The translations under genes and the position numbers were made by a program. Positions 1 to 9,665 of a stretch of DNA of 64,000 bases are shown here, piece by piece. Below the pieces are notes generated by a model, which did no database searches, was not told the origin of the DNA, and worked only from the letters and a program-made list of their open reading frames with translations. The stretch is from Daphnia carinata (taxonomy: Eukaryota; Arthropoda; Branchiopoda; Diplostraca; Daphniidae), in assembly GCF_022539665.2 (NCBI RefSeq), contig NC_081335.1, positions 6,572,001-6,636,000 of the forward strand, written 5' to 3'. Positions within the stretch are counted from its first letter, which is position 1, and each line of letters opens with the position of its first letter.

Positions 1-393
1 CTTGCGCATTCTTTTCGGTATGAAAATGTCGAATTCTTCGACTACGAACATCGAAGCAACCCGGCATATACCGACAACATGCTAAATCATATGAACATTA
101 TGGCTGATATAGCCGCCGCGATTAATGAACATCCTCCACCTGAATTTGCCTTACGCCACAAATACAGTGCATCGAATGTCTTAGTGACATCGGCTAGTGT
201 CGGAACTTATACATCTTGGTGGGACATCATCACAAATAACTTCTTCATCGGCATATTATGTCTTTTAGTGCTTCTCTTCTTACGCATATGTTACGCCTGC
301 GGTCTTTTTACCTTCATCTGGGCTGAATGCTGCCGCAATTCCGATGATCCAAGACCTGTGGCTCCCGAATCGATTCCAATGAATCAACTCTGA
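1..393 (+). CDS. C-terminal part of an envelope-like transmembrane protein of an LTR element (cut by window edge)
   Basis: The frame is open from base 1 and stops at 391-393, so the N-terminus lies outside the window; the first ATG at 79 is probably internal. The visible 130 residues end in a strongly hydrophobic stretch (about residues 82-103 counted from base 1) followed by a short tail with paired cysteines and prolines. This is the layout of a membrane-anchored glycoprotein C-terminus. A 732-bp LTR begins only 33 bases after the stop. A membrane protein as the last ORF before a 3' LTR is the position of env in errantivirus-like Ty3/gypsy elements; the 4-bp target duplication of the sister solo LTR also fits Ty3/gypsy. 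No fusion peptide or receptor region is visible, so the env assignment rests on position and topology only. Confidence 0.4.
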   Translation, partial: LAHSFRYENVEFFDYEHRSNPAYTDNMLNHMNIMADIAAAINEHPPPEFALRHKYSASNVLVTSASVGTYTSWWDIITNNFFIGILCLLVLLFLRICYACGLFTFIWAECCRNSDDPRPVAPESIPMNQL

Positions 394-426
394 TTACGGG
401 ACGTAATCTCACGCCGCCGGGAGTGA

Positions 427-1158
427 TGTAACGAAGCCGAACATATTACTTTAACTTTTTCTCGCTTTTGCTTCAGTAGTAAACGCAAGTCTGGACATGG
501 CAATTGCAACACTATATACGCAGTGACGCTGACCCAAATGAACACCTGCAGCTGACTCACGCAGACGATACGCCTTCAACATCCCGCCACATCAAACGGT
601 ATCGTTTAATTGGCTGTCGCGTGAATGCACAAGCTTCGCCCAATCACGCCACTTTTGCAGTATGCAAAGTTTCGTGATAAACCTAGCAGTTGACGGAAAT
701 CAGACAAGTAGTTGCAGCCGTGCCAAATAGTCGTCTTAAGTCAATCTTCTCCGCTTTATTGAGTAGTATTGTGCCTTGCTTAATGTTTCCCTACCTAAAC
801 TTTGAGTTAGAATTCATTCTTGTTCCGAGCTATCCCGGACATCGATTGTCAGATTCTTACGAATCTGAACTTTTGCTGTGTATCGCTCGTGTGAAAGCTA
901 AAATCCAAGTTCGCCTTGTGTCGTTTTCTTCCATTCTTTCACTCGTGAGTTCACGGTAAGACCCCCTGTCTATTTGTTCTTTCTTTTAACTGTTTTCCGA
1001 ATGTTTCTTCTTATCCTTTGTTCTCTTACCTTTTTAATTCTTATGTCTTAGCTTACAATAAACACATATGTCACTGTGGGTAAAACGCCTCGAGTTCAAT
1101 TTAAATTTATTGTCTTAATCCGTAAAGTCCATCGTCCCACGCGGGAAGATGCTTTACA
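427..1158 (+). repeat. 3' LTR (732 bp), family shared with the solo LTR at 24.8 kb
   Basis: The sequence begins TGTAACGAAG and ends GCTTTACA (TG...CA). It matches, in inverted orientation, a 732-bp block at 24807-25538, which fixes both ends. A purine-rich stretch (GCCGGGAGTGA) lies directly upstream and may be the polypurine tract. An AATAAA signal is at 1057-1062. The upstream ORF and LTR form the 3' end of an element whose body is left of the window. The second half of its target duplication would begin at 1159. Confidence 0.8.
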
Positions 1159-1186
1159 CATTTGAAAATAAATGCAATTAACTTAC

Positions 1187-1499
1187 AGATATTAACATGT
1201 AAATCCTGGACGATTACTCTTGAGCAGCTAGGCTTTGGCATGCTTGTGCACTGCAATGTGCTCAGATTTTTTACTGGTGAGTGGTCACCAACAGTCACAC
1301 ATCGACCTGGGAATTTCTCACTTTGCTTTTTAAAGACAAAGTAAGCATACTGGGACACCTGACTAAATCTGCTGGATTTAGCTTTTAAATACGTAAAAAT
1401 CACTTGTAGATCAAACGTGGAGGAAGTAGTGATGAATTCCAATTCGTATTCTTCTTTCCCATCTAATTCGACTATTATGGTTTTAGTAACCTCTTCCAT
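1187..1499 (-). CDS. First coding exon of an unrecognised protein
   Basis: From an ATG at 1499-1497 the minus strand encodes about 104 residues and then meets a good splice donor (GTAAGT, reading down from 1186). The open frame runs on into the LTR at 1158, but that part is LTR-derived. Upstream on the minus strand is an acceptor-like TTAAG just before the ATG, and a donor-like CG/GTAAGT near 1604, suggesting a non-coding first exon and a short intron. The protein starts acidic (MEEVTKTIIVELDGKEEYEL) and has no domain I recognise. The LTR element appears to have landed in the following intron. It could be a host gene or the second gene of a DNA transposon, since its presumed promoter region recurs at 43 kb. 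Confidence 0.4.
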
Positions 1500-1604
1500 A
1501 TTCTTAAGGCAACAAAAAAAATAAAAGAGAAATCTTAAAAAAAGAAAAAGAACAGCACAACGGAAAAGGAACAGGTACTTTCAGATAAACATAAATGTTA
1601 CTTA

Positions 1605-1960
1605 CCGAATTACGCACTCTATCGTTTTTCCATTAGCTATACAATGAAAAGCACTGTCTTTTTTGAAGAAGAAGAAACCGTCTCCCAGTGCTGCCAATGT
1701 TTATAGAACTTTAAGACTGTTTTCGATTGCCAATTATAATAACGGGTTTTGAGCTGCCTTCAAAGATCATTAGGATATGAAATTAATTTTTAATTTACCT
1801 TATACCAAACTTGTATTTCCTCCAAATGTAATAATTATTGAACATACAATTTCAGACGTGTAAAATGCTAAGACAATGGGACGGAGGGAGGGACGGGATA
1901 AGCAGACGATACTATTCCATTGTTCAGAATGAAAAAAAAACCAACATTGTATACTCAGAT
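1605..1960 (-). promoter_or_regulatory. Putative promoter and non-coding first exon, repeated at 43.1-43.5 kb
   Basis: Similar DNA occurs in the same orientation at about 43115-43490, including the conserved TTAC(T/A)TACCGA(A/G)TTACGC-like donor region and the CAATGGGACGG/CGATGGGACGA block. It lies between the minus-strand exon ending at 1499 and the plus-strand ORF beginning at 2037, so it may serve two divergent genes. No TATA box is clearly placed. Confidence 0.3.
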
Positions 1961-2036
1961 TATAGTTGGTGAACAACAATTATAGCAAATTACTTTTATA
2001 CTGACATTCAGTTATCCGTTGTCGTGGAAGTGAAAA

Positions 2037-2327
2037 ATGTCTGTGGCCAAATATAGTGTACCTTGTGATCCTCTGGACAATTATGATTGCCAAGTGGGGG
2101 TGTGTAATTTTAAAACAACAAATGGCAGAGCTTTGCTTAAACATTACAGAGCAACACATGCAAAAGACCCATTATTTGAAAGTAGCTGTTTGTTTTCTAA
2201 GCAATGCTTCCATACAGAAAAGTTCAAATCGGCTTCAAATTTAAATAAACACTTACATACGTTTCATAGTGCTCTTTTTCAAGCAACTGAAAACTGCGGT
2301 CAAAGTAATATTGTTTTTAAGTCTTAA
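2037..2327 (+). CDS. Small C2H2 zinc-finger protein or N-terminal exon of a transposase
   Basis: A 96-residue ORF with an AAAATGTCT start context. Two finger-like units are visible: C-x4-C-x12-H-x4-H at about residues 18-40, and a second Cys/His unit at about 51-77 ending in HLHTFH. Paired fingers of this sort commonly form the N-terminus of the large arthropod transposase-like proteins that carry a DxMH motif further on, but here no catalytic part follows. The ORF ends in a TAA and is followed by a small hairpin repeat and the 1.85-kb palindrome, so the downstream exons may be lost. The opposite-strand gene at 1187-1499 diverges from it. The function is otherwise unknown. Confidence 0.4.
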   Translation: MSVAKYSVPCDPLDNYDCQVGVCNFKTTNGRALLKHYRATHAKDPLFESSCLFSKQCFHTEKFKSASNLNKHLHTFHSALFQATENCGQSNIVFKS

Positions 2328-2393
2328 ATTAAATATCTTTTGAACCTTCCTGATGAAATATCAAAATGGTCTGTTTACTTTTTGGGGGAGGTC

Positions 2394-2538
2394 GGAGAAA
2401 AAGGCCCAGACGATAAAGGCCCAGACGAAAAAGGCCCGCAAAAAAGGCCCAGACGAAAAAGGCCCAGACGAAAAAGGCCCACTTTTTTCCAAATTTAAAA
2501 GTGGGCCTTTTTCTCCATTGGACTGGGCCTTTTTCTCC
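2394..2538. repeat. Small hairpin element made of about 15-bp units
   Basis: The segment begins GGAGAAAAAGGCCCAG and ends with the exact complement CTGGGCCTTTTTCTCC. The left half contains about five units of the form GGCCCAGACGAAAAA; the right half has two complementary blocks. The whole could fold into a long hairpin. It has the look of a tiny foldback element, but no target duplication is obvious. Confidence 0.55.
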
Positions 2539-2611
2539 GTTTAATTTCCATGTTCCTACAAACTTTATATTTGTTTCCAAAATATATTTCCAACCTCCTA
2601 TTCCGTGGAAA

Positions 2612-4464
2612 GTGGAATGTACATAGGTTGCTGAAACCGTTACCTTCTATAAGGTTTGCCGAGATCAAACAATGTTAGCGTATGTACGCTAGTTAACCTT
2701 TGATTATTTATTCGTTAGCAATCTGATTTCGGATTATGTTAGTATTTATATATTGCTAATATCCCGTTTAATAAAGTTCATTTTTCACAATTTTGGTTTA
2801 TTGAACTACTATCGCTTTTTTAAATATAATACAAGAAATATATGTTTTTCGCACTTAGCCTTGTTCTGTCCACCCTCTTTCATTATTCCCCCAACCCCCA
2901 GTCCATCTCCCTTATAACTTCTTTTTGTCGATACTTATGACATAGGTAAAGACCACTGATTCGTTGTTAATACCGAAACTGATTGAGTTCCGCGGGGCTT
3001 TTGTGGTTGCTGGGAAAAAAGATATGTTAACACGAAGACCTGTTTATTATTATTAACATTTTATAAATAATCTTTATAGGAATAATGTAACAAACTTAAA
3101 CTATCGTCTGAGGCAGGGAGAAAAGAAAGAATATTGTAATTCAAAATTGATTCTCATACCTTTTATTTCCTTATCAGATTTTCAATTCTTTTCACAATTA
3201 CAAAGAGCCAAATAAATATATTAAAATCATAACCTACTGCTATAACTATGCCAGGCGGTGACTGCCAACTGTTATCTTGGAGCGCTTTTCACCAAAGCAA
3301 TAAATAGTTCGAGCAAAACTGGAATATTCAATTTGCGTAGGAAAGTCAAATTTAAAAAGTTAATGCGTGGCTTTTGTCAAACAGCAATCTTTTGTTAAAG
3401 AATAACCTCACCTTTAGCCCGAGAGAACCATCTACGTCTCTGGTAAGAACTCGCGTTTTTCCAGCAATGATAAAAAGCAGCGAACTCGCGTTTTTTCAGC
3501 AATGTGATGTAATTAGGTAACCAATAGCTCCTTGAAAATGTGCGTAAGGGGAAAACTAGATACGAACAACGTAAAAAATCATTTATAAAAATGCTGGAAA
3601 AATGCAAGTTCTTGCCAGAGACGTAGATGGTTTTCTCGGAGTAAATGTGAGGTTATTCTTTAACAAACGGTTGCTCTTTAACAATAGCCATGCATTTACT
3701 TTCGAATTTTGACTCATCGATGTTCCTACGCAAATTGTATATTCCAGTTTTGCTTGAACTATTTATTGCTTTGGTGAAAAGCGCTCCTAGCCTAGATAAC
3801 AGTCAGCAGTCACACCGCCTGGCATAGTTATATCAGTAGGTTATGATTTTAATATATATATTGGGCTCTTTGTAACTTTGAAAAGAATTGAAAATATGAT
3901 AAGGAAATAAATGATATAAAATCAATATTGAATTATAACAGTCTCTTTTTTTGTTCCTTACTTCAAATGATACTTTAAGTTTATAATATTATTCCTATAA
4001 ACATTGTTTATCAAATTTTAATAAGAACTAACTAGTCTTCATGTTAACATATCTTTGTTCCCAGCACCCACAAAAGCCCCGCAAAACTCATTCAATTTTC
4101 GTATCCAAAATGAACAAACGGTCTTTATCTATGGCATAAGCATCGGCAATGGGAAGTGATAAGGGAGGTGGAAGGGGAGTTGGGGGGGAATGAGCAAAGA
4201 GGTTGGACAGAACAAGGCGAATTGCGAAAAACATAGATTTCTTATATTCTGTTCAAAGAAGCGATAGTTGTTCAATAAAAAAAAAATTGTAAAAAATGAA
4301 CTTTATAAAACGGGATATTAGCAATGGATAAATACTAACATAATCGGAAATCAGATTACTACCGAATCAATAATCAAAAATTAACTAGCGCACATACGCT
4401 AACATTGTTTGATCTCGGCAAACCTTATAGCAGGTGACGGTTTCAGCAACCTTCGTACATTCAC
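2612..4464. repeat. Large palindrome (about 1.85 kb, arms about 0.86 kb)
   Basis: The left arm (about 2612-3470) is complementary to the right arm (about 3588-4464), with moderate divergence and small indels; the central spacer is about 120 bp. Outer ends read GTGGAATGTACATAGGTTGC on the left and, on the opposite strand, GTGAATGTACGAAGGTTGC on the right. Inner landmarks are the ACCATCTACGTCTCTGG block near 3430 and its complement near 3620. The spacer holds two direct copies of GAACTCGCGTTTTT. No transposase lies inside. It sits immediately upstream of the hAT transposase relic. Confidence 0.75.
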
Positions 4465-4507
4465 ATTATAAAATTTTTTACTTTTCACTAATTTTCCCTC
4501 TTATACA

Positions 4508-6370
4508 GAATTTCCTTATCGTAGACGTGTGCCCGCTTCACATAGTCGAAAAACAAGAATTTCAGCTACTTATCTCAAGCTTCGCCCGCACTTGAAATTG
4601 CGGGGGAAAACATTCTTTACTAATATGCTTGAAAATAAGTACTACACAATGAAACTGCAGCTAAAGGATGCGCTTTTAAAGTGTACTGATGCGGCCACGA
4701 CCGTGGACGCGTGGACCTGTAGAAGGAAATCCTACCTTGGCGAAACTATCCATTGGTACGATAGTCAATCCCTAATAAGGAAAAGTGCGTGCTTTGCCAC
4801 CCGTCGCATTATTGGGCATCACACCTTTGATGTGCTGTCGAAACTAATAGAATCCATTCACGAGGAATGCCAAGTGAAAGGAAAATTACGAGGATCGACA
4901 ACCGACAATGTATCGAATTTCATGAAATGTTTTAAAGAAAAGGGAGCAAGATCAACTCTTCCCAATTACGAATACCAAACTCCCGAGGAAGAAGAAGATG
5001 AATTTCTTAAAGGTGAATCCCAAAATGAAGAAATGATTTTCTTCGAACTCGGTGAAATATTGGACGACCATTTTCTCGACTCGGAGGAATCACTCTTTGA
5101 TAACGCGGCCCTTCCGTTTCACAGAAGATGCGCTTGTAATCTATTGAATCTCGTTTCCAAAGTAGATGTCCAAAAACATTCAAGATTACCATTTCCAGAA
5201 ACTAAGAATCGGCGCTTTCGAAAAATTGCACAAGCTGTGGAACAAACAGAGTTCAAGTTCTTTGAATTCTGACACTGTCATCGTCACTTGGCTAGGTTAT
5301 TAGTGCTAAAAAACGAAACGCGATGGAATTCCGAGTATTCCGCAATCTGCTGCTTTGTTCGACTTCACAACAAAAAAGGTCGCGCAATGCGAAAATTATT
5401 TGAAGATTTCAACATCACGCCTATCACACAAGGAGAAGAACGTTTTCTAAACGAGTTCGTTTCCATCATGAAATTGGTGGCAGAACCGCTGGACACTTTA
5501 CATGCATTTTTAGGCAGAAAAAAATGTCGGTATGGGATTTCTACTGCCAACTTGTTTTAACAAACAATTTGAAAAGCGCTAAAGATGATGCTTCCATTAT
5601 TCATTGTCAGCTTTTATTAACGAGCTTATTGGATGCTATTCATATTAGGTACCATTTTACTATTTATACCATCCAACTCATAATAATCTTTTTACACTGA
5701 TGTATATAACGATGTTTGCAGATAACGATCTGAGATTGGCTGCGATATCCAATCCCATGTTTAAACTGTCCTGGCTAGATTAAGAAGAAGATGTTTGCCG
5801 AGCAAAGTTTTTGCTACAATGCGAATTCCGCCGTTTGCAGGGGGTCTTTGAAAAATCTGATTCGTAAGTGAATTTTTGGTGAATGTAGCATTGAAGTATG
5901 GTATTTAAAATATTACATTTTTTATACATTCACAGTTCAGACAAGAATACTGATGCACATCATCATCTCGGTCGGATCCCAGTCCTCAAAAAAAGAATGA
6001 AGAAAAATTATTTCGCGTCCCTTACGAAGAAGATACAAACAAGAAAATACAACAAACCAATGATGAAGTTGAAAAAAATTTCAATTTTTGCCACAATTTC
6101 GACCAGTTGAATGAATATCCGACGATGACATTAATTTACAAGTAGATCGTATTCTTTTTTTCCATTTCTATTTGTAGCAGGTTATTGATTTATTTTTCAG
6201 CCGAATTTTTCGGCGAATTTGTGGCCCTTCCTTCTTTAGCTGCAGTAGAAAGTTTGTTTAGCCAAGCGGGTCTAACGTATTTCCCCAAACGATTGAGATT
6301 AAGTGACCAACACTTTGAAATGCTACTGTTCTTAAAAGTTAATTCTTCAGCTTTTAAACAGTGGCAATAA
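4508..6370 (+). pseudogene. Broken hAT-family transposase
   Basis: hAT transposases cut and paste DNA with an RNase H-like catalytic core and a C-terminal dimerisation domain. An exon beginning after the acceptor TATACAG at 4507 carries the conserved start of the core. A frameshift near 4575 leads into 4529-5272, with TVDAWTCRRKSYLG and a TTDNVSNF block (catalytic Asp region) and the RCACNLLNLV motif. The segment 5288-5560 continues with ETRWNSEY and AEPLDTL. The dimerisation domain is at about 6205-6370 (AVESLFSQAG, then RLSDQHFEMLLFLK). Stops, frameshifts and unclear introns between 5560 and 6185 make it non-functional as it stands. The zinc-finger N-terminus is missing; the palindrome at 2612-4464 now occupies that side. 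Confidence 0.8.
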
Positions 6371-6482
6371 ATCATTGAGCTGCTGACATTTGTAATTTCA
6401 ATAAAATAGAGACGATGTTTACAAATCTGAAATAATTATTTTAATTCATGTGTTCATCAGCACTTTCGTTAAACATTATGTT

Positions 6483-7332
6483 TGTTGGGAAGTTTGAACC
6501 TTCCCAGCAAGCGACACCAAAGTCCCCCCCCCCCAAGTAAGTGATGTCACACCCCCCCCCAAGCCAGACAGCAAGTGACGTCACGAGACAGACCAGACTG
6601 CCGCTAGCTAAACGGATTTGAGACGGAAGAGGGGATGGATCCCTTTTTTTGTTTCGCTTGGCGCGCTTTGGTGTTCTTCCCCATTTTGTCGTATGTCATC
6701 TTATTGATCAGCGCATTCGTTTTTTAGTCCTTGGACAGTAAATACTTTTCTATCTCGTGTCTTTTCGACCACTTCGAAAAAACGTAGTTGTCCCTATTTC
6801 GTCCTTTCTTCGATTTTCGTCGATAGCTCTCTGGCCGCCATTGACAGCGTGCCTTCGTGCCTTCTTCATCTTGTTCTCAAATCTCGGTTTGTCTCGTTTT
6901 GTGTGTATCTCTTGACTGTTAAACGGGCCGGCCACCCGTTTACCATCGTCACAGACTTGTGTTTCGTGTGTTACGTTTCGTGGGCTGGCAACCCATACAA
7001 TCGGAGAAGAAAATAAACTACGTTTAAAACATTATTGAACGCCTACATTCGTGTCTTTGGAACATTTTGGTGCATCGACCGGGAAATATTCCCATTTCGC
7101 ATTCTACCAACGTGACACGTGTAGTGCAACATTGCTGTAAAGTCCCGCGTGGCAATCGTATCCGTGAATTTCGTGTTGACTGAAATTTTGCGCTCAGCGT
7201 TTCGCCAAAGACTAGTCGTATTGGCCTTTATCCCGACGTTTTGAACTACGCGCAGTGTTCCAAACCACCATCTTTACCTTGAGCTTCGGGCTGTCGCGTG
7301 GTTTTTGTAAATCGTTATCCTCTAATTTTGAC
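6483..7332 (+). repeat. BEL1 5' LTR
   Basis: It starts TGTTGGGAAG and aligns with 21302-22145 to the last shared bases TCTAATTTTGAC. The U3 part has C-rich tracts and a perfect TGACGTCA at 6576-6583. An AATAAA is at 7012-7017. The 3' boundary is uncertain because the second copy stops there and no primer-binding site (TGG...) follows directly; the true LTR could extend towards 7450. Confidence 0.75.
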
Positions 7333-7456
7333 TTCAAGATTGTCGAGTTATCTCCCCAAGCTGCCTCACCTGAATAGAAGAGCAAGACTGTACGTTTTCT
7401 GTACATTTGCCTTAGCGTACCAATATCCTGCTCGACGTCGTGAGCTGCATAATTAA

Positions 7457-9652
7457 TTGGGAACTATAGAACAATTCGTGATCGACAATATGGCTGAAGC
7501 AACGGTTAATCTTACGGCCATCTACGAGGAAGATGAGCGAAGTGACTCGTGGGAAAATGTAAATGACCCAGAGAGGTTGAAGAGATCTCGTTCCGGCAGA
7601 AAGACCGTCCATACGAAAACGGGAAAACGGCTGATGGCGTCCGTTAGAATAGGAGATGATCGAGACACAGTTCGAACGCTTCGTGCAGTATACGTCCGTG
7701 ATTTTGACGACCTTGAATCACGTCATGATCAGTATGTCGCATGTGCTAATTTATCCCCGGAACAGGCCGAGATGGAGAGACAATGGTTCCAAGCTGCCGC
7801 TTATGAACACCAAGAGCTTGTCGATAAAGTAGACCTCTATTTAGCCAGCCTCTCTACTCGATCTGCACATTCTTCTCGTTCCAACCGGTCAGCACGTAGT
7901 TCCAGTGTTTCATCAACACTCGCAAAGATCCATGAAGCCGAAAGACTTCAAAGGGAAGCTGAACTGAGATTGCAGCAAGCGGGAGAGGAGTCGAACTGGC
8001 AAGAAGAAGAAGAAGCTTATTTGTTGAAAGCCGAAGCCAACAGACAACAACGTTTGCTGCAAGCCGAAGTTGACAACAACACCTGTTACAAGTTGAAGCT
8101 GACCGAAAACAACATCAAAGACAGGTCGATTCTTCTAGAAAGCAGCGAGATTTGCACAACGAGGTCGAACGTCAACGACTTAGCGGCGCCATTATGCGTC
8201 AACAGCTTTCCGAAGTATTAGCGGACGACACCGTGCCTAGGCATAATGAGCAACCGACAAAGACAGAAACGCAGACGGCAGATGATCTACAACATACCAC
8301 GATGGCACCACAAATGACGTCAGACGTAATGATAACTAATCGAGCGATGAACCCGTCTGTGTCAAACCGTCGTGCCTTACCTACAGTTCCTCCACCGATG
8401 ACTCGTCGTTCGACTGCTCTACCATCGTCGAAGTCATGTACCGTTCCGCCCCCATCAAATGGGCCCTCAGTCGTGAACGAAACCTGTAGATCAATGGCAT
8501 TTTCAAACAATACTGCTGCCCAGGCCTTCGTCCCGTTTAGTCCTTTGCAACCTATACACGCATCAGATCCTCCAATGCAGACCGATGGCAGATACCAACA
8601 TCTACCAGGTATCTATACGCCAGATGCTTGGATCCAAGATTTGGACACTCCATACGCTACCACAGTCCGTTCCGGAATCAAACCACCGAGGCTTCAAGTG
8701 CCATATTTTTAGGGAGACCCAAGCAGTTGGGCTATGTTCATTCAAACGTTCAAAATTTTGGTCCATGACGCTGTTGGATCTGATGCCGAAAGGATCACGC
8801 ATCTCCGCGAAGCACTGTTGCCGGAGATAAGAAAAAACATTGGAGACGCCCTATTGAATCCCGCGCTCTTTACCACCTACACTCTCTACCACTCTACCTC
8901 GCTCTCTACCACCTACACCAGAGGTACGGCAATCCACAAATTGTGGCTCGAGCATGCATCGTTTCACTTCTGAAGCTCCGCTCTTTCAAAGACGGGGACT
9001 TCCAGGCGCTGAAAACCTCCTCTGCTGACTTGCACTCCGTAGTCACAACTTTACGCCTCGGTGGCTATGGTCTTGAGCTGCACAGCCATGCGACATTATC
9101 GCAGCTAGTCTCTAAGCTCCCGCCGATGTTAGGAAGCAAATGGGGAGAAAGGAGCTGGTCGATGCAACCTCGCCTATCGATGATCGAAGATTTCGACCAC
9201 TGGCTGGATGACATCGCTATGGCAGAACTTTCCATTCGTCAGCTTTCGTCGATTTGAATTCCACTACCCATTTCAACGGGAAGGGAGTTAACAACGCAAA
9301 CGGTCGACAGCCGACGACCCACCAAGTCTTTAACACTAAAAATGCGACAATCTGTCCGGCATGCAATGGCCATGACAAGCACCCTTTAAGCGAATGTCGA
9401 CAATTTAAGCAGCTCCCTGTTGAGAAGAGAGTTACGGTCGTTAAAAATTGTAAGGCCTCCTTCCGTTGCCGGGATCGTGGCCACTTCAGTCGCGATTGTA
9501 GGCGGAGAGAACGTTGCACCAGCGTAAATTGCAGTGGTTTCCATCACCCTTTAATGCATGGAGCCCGAAATGCATGGAGCCCGAAAAAGCAAGTAGATTT
9601 CGATGGTGCCATATTTTCGGGTTCTATGGTCGTCAATTCATCTATCGGCTGA
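7457..9652 (+). pseudogene. BEL1 gag region (broken)
   Basis: Gag forms the retrotransposon particle. The first part (7457-8221) is acidic and helical with a Ser-rich stretch, then long Gln/Glu-rich coiled-coil. A frameshift near 8090 moves the frame to 8152-8712. An in-frame TAG at 8710-8712 interrupts just before the capsid-like domain (8734 on, WAMFIQTFKILVHDAVGSDA). A short CTCTACC-rich expansion at about 8870-8920 causes another shift, and the frame continues at 8943-9257. After one more shift, 9254-9652 carries two Cys/His knuckles (CPACNGHDKHPLSEC and CRDRGHFSRDC). An in-frame TGA at 9650-9652 separates it from the protease. At least three shifts and two stops show it is inactive. The start could be the ATG at 7457 or 7490. 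Confidence 0.8.
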
Positions 9653-9665
9653 ACGCTTCTGTCGA

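Noticed and set aside
2399-2485. Short regular repeats that could suggest a CRISPR array
   Set aside because: Units are about 15 bp and contiguous with no spacers, the block is closed by inverted ends, and the sequence is eukaryotic.
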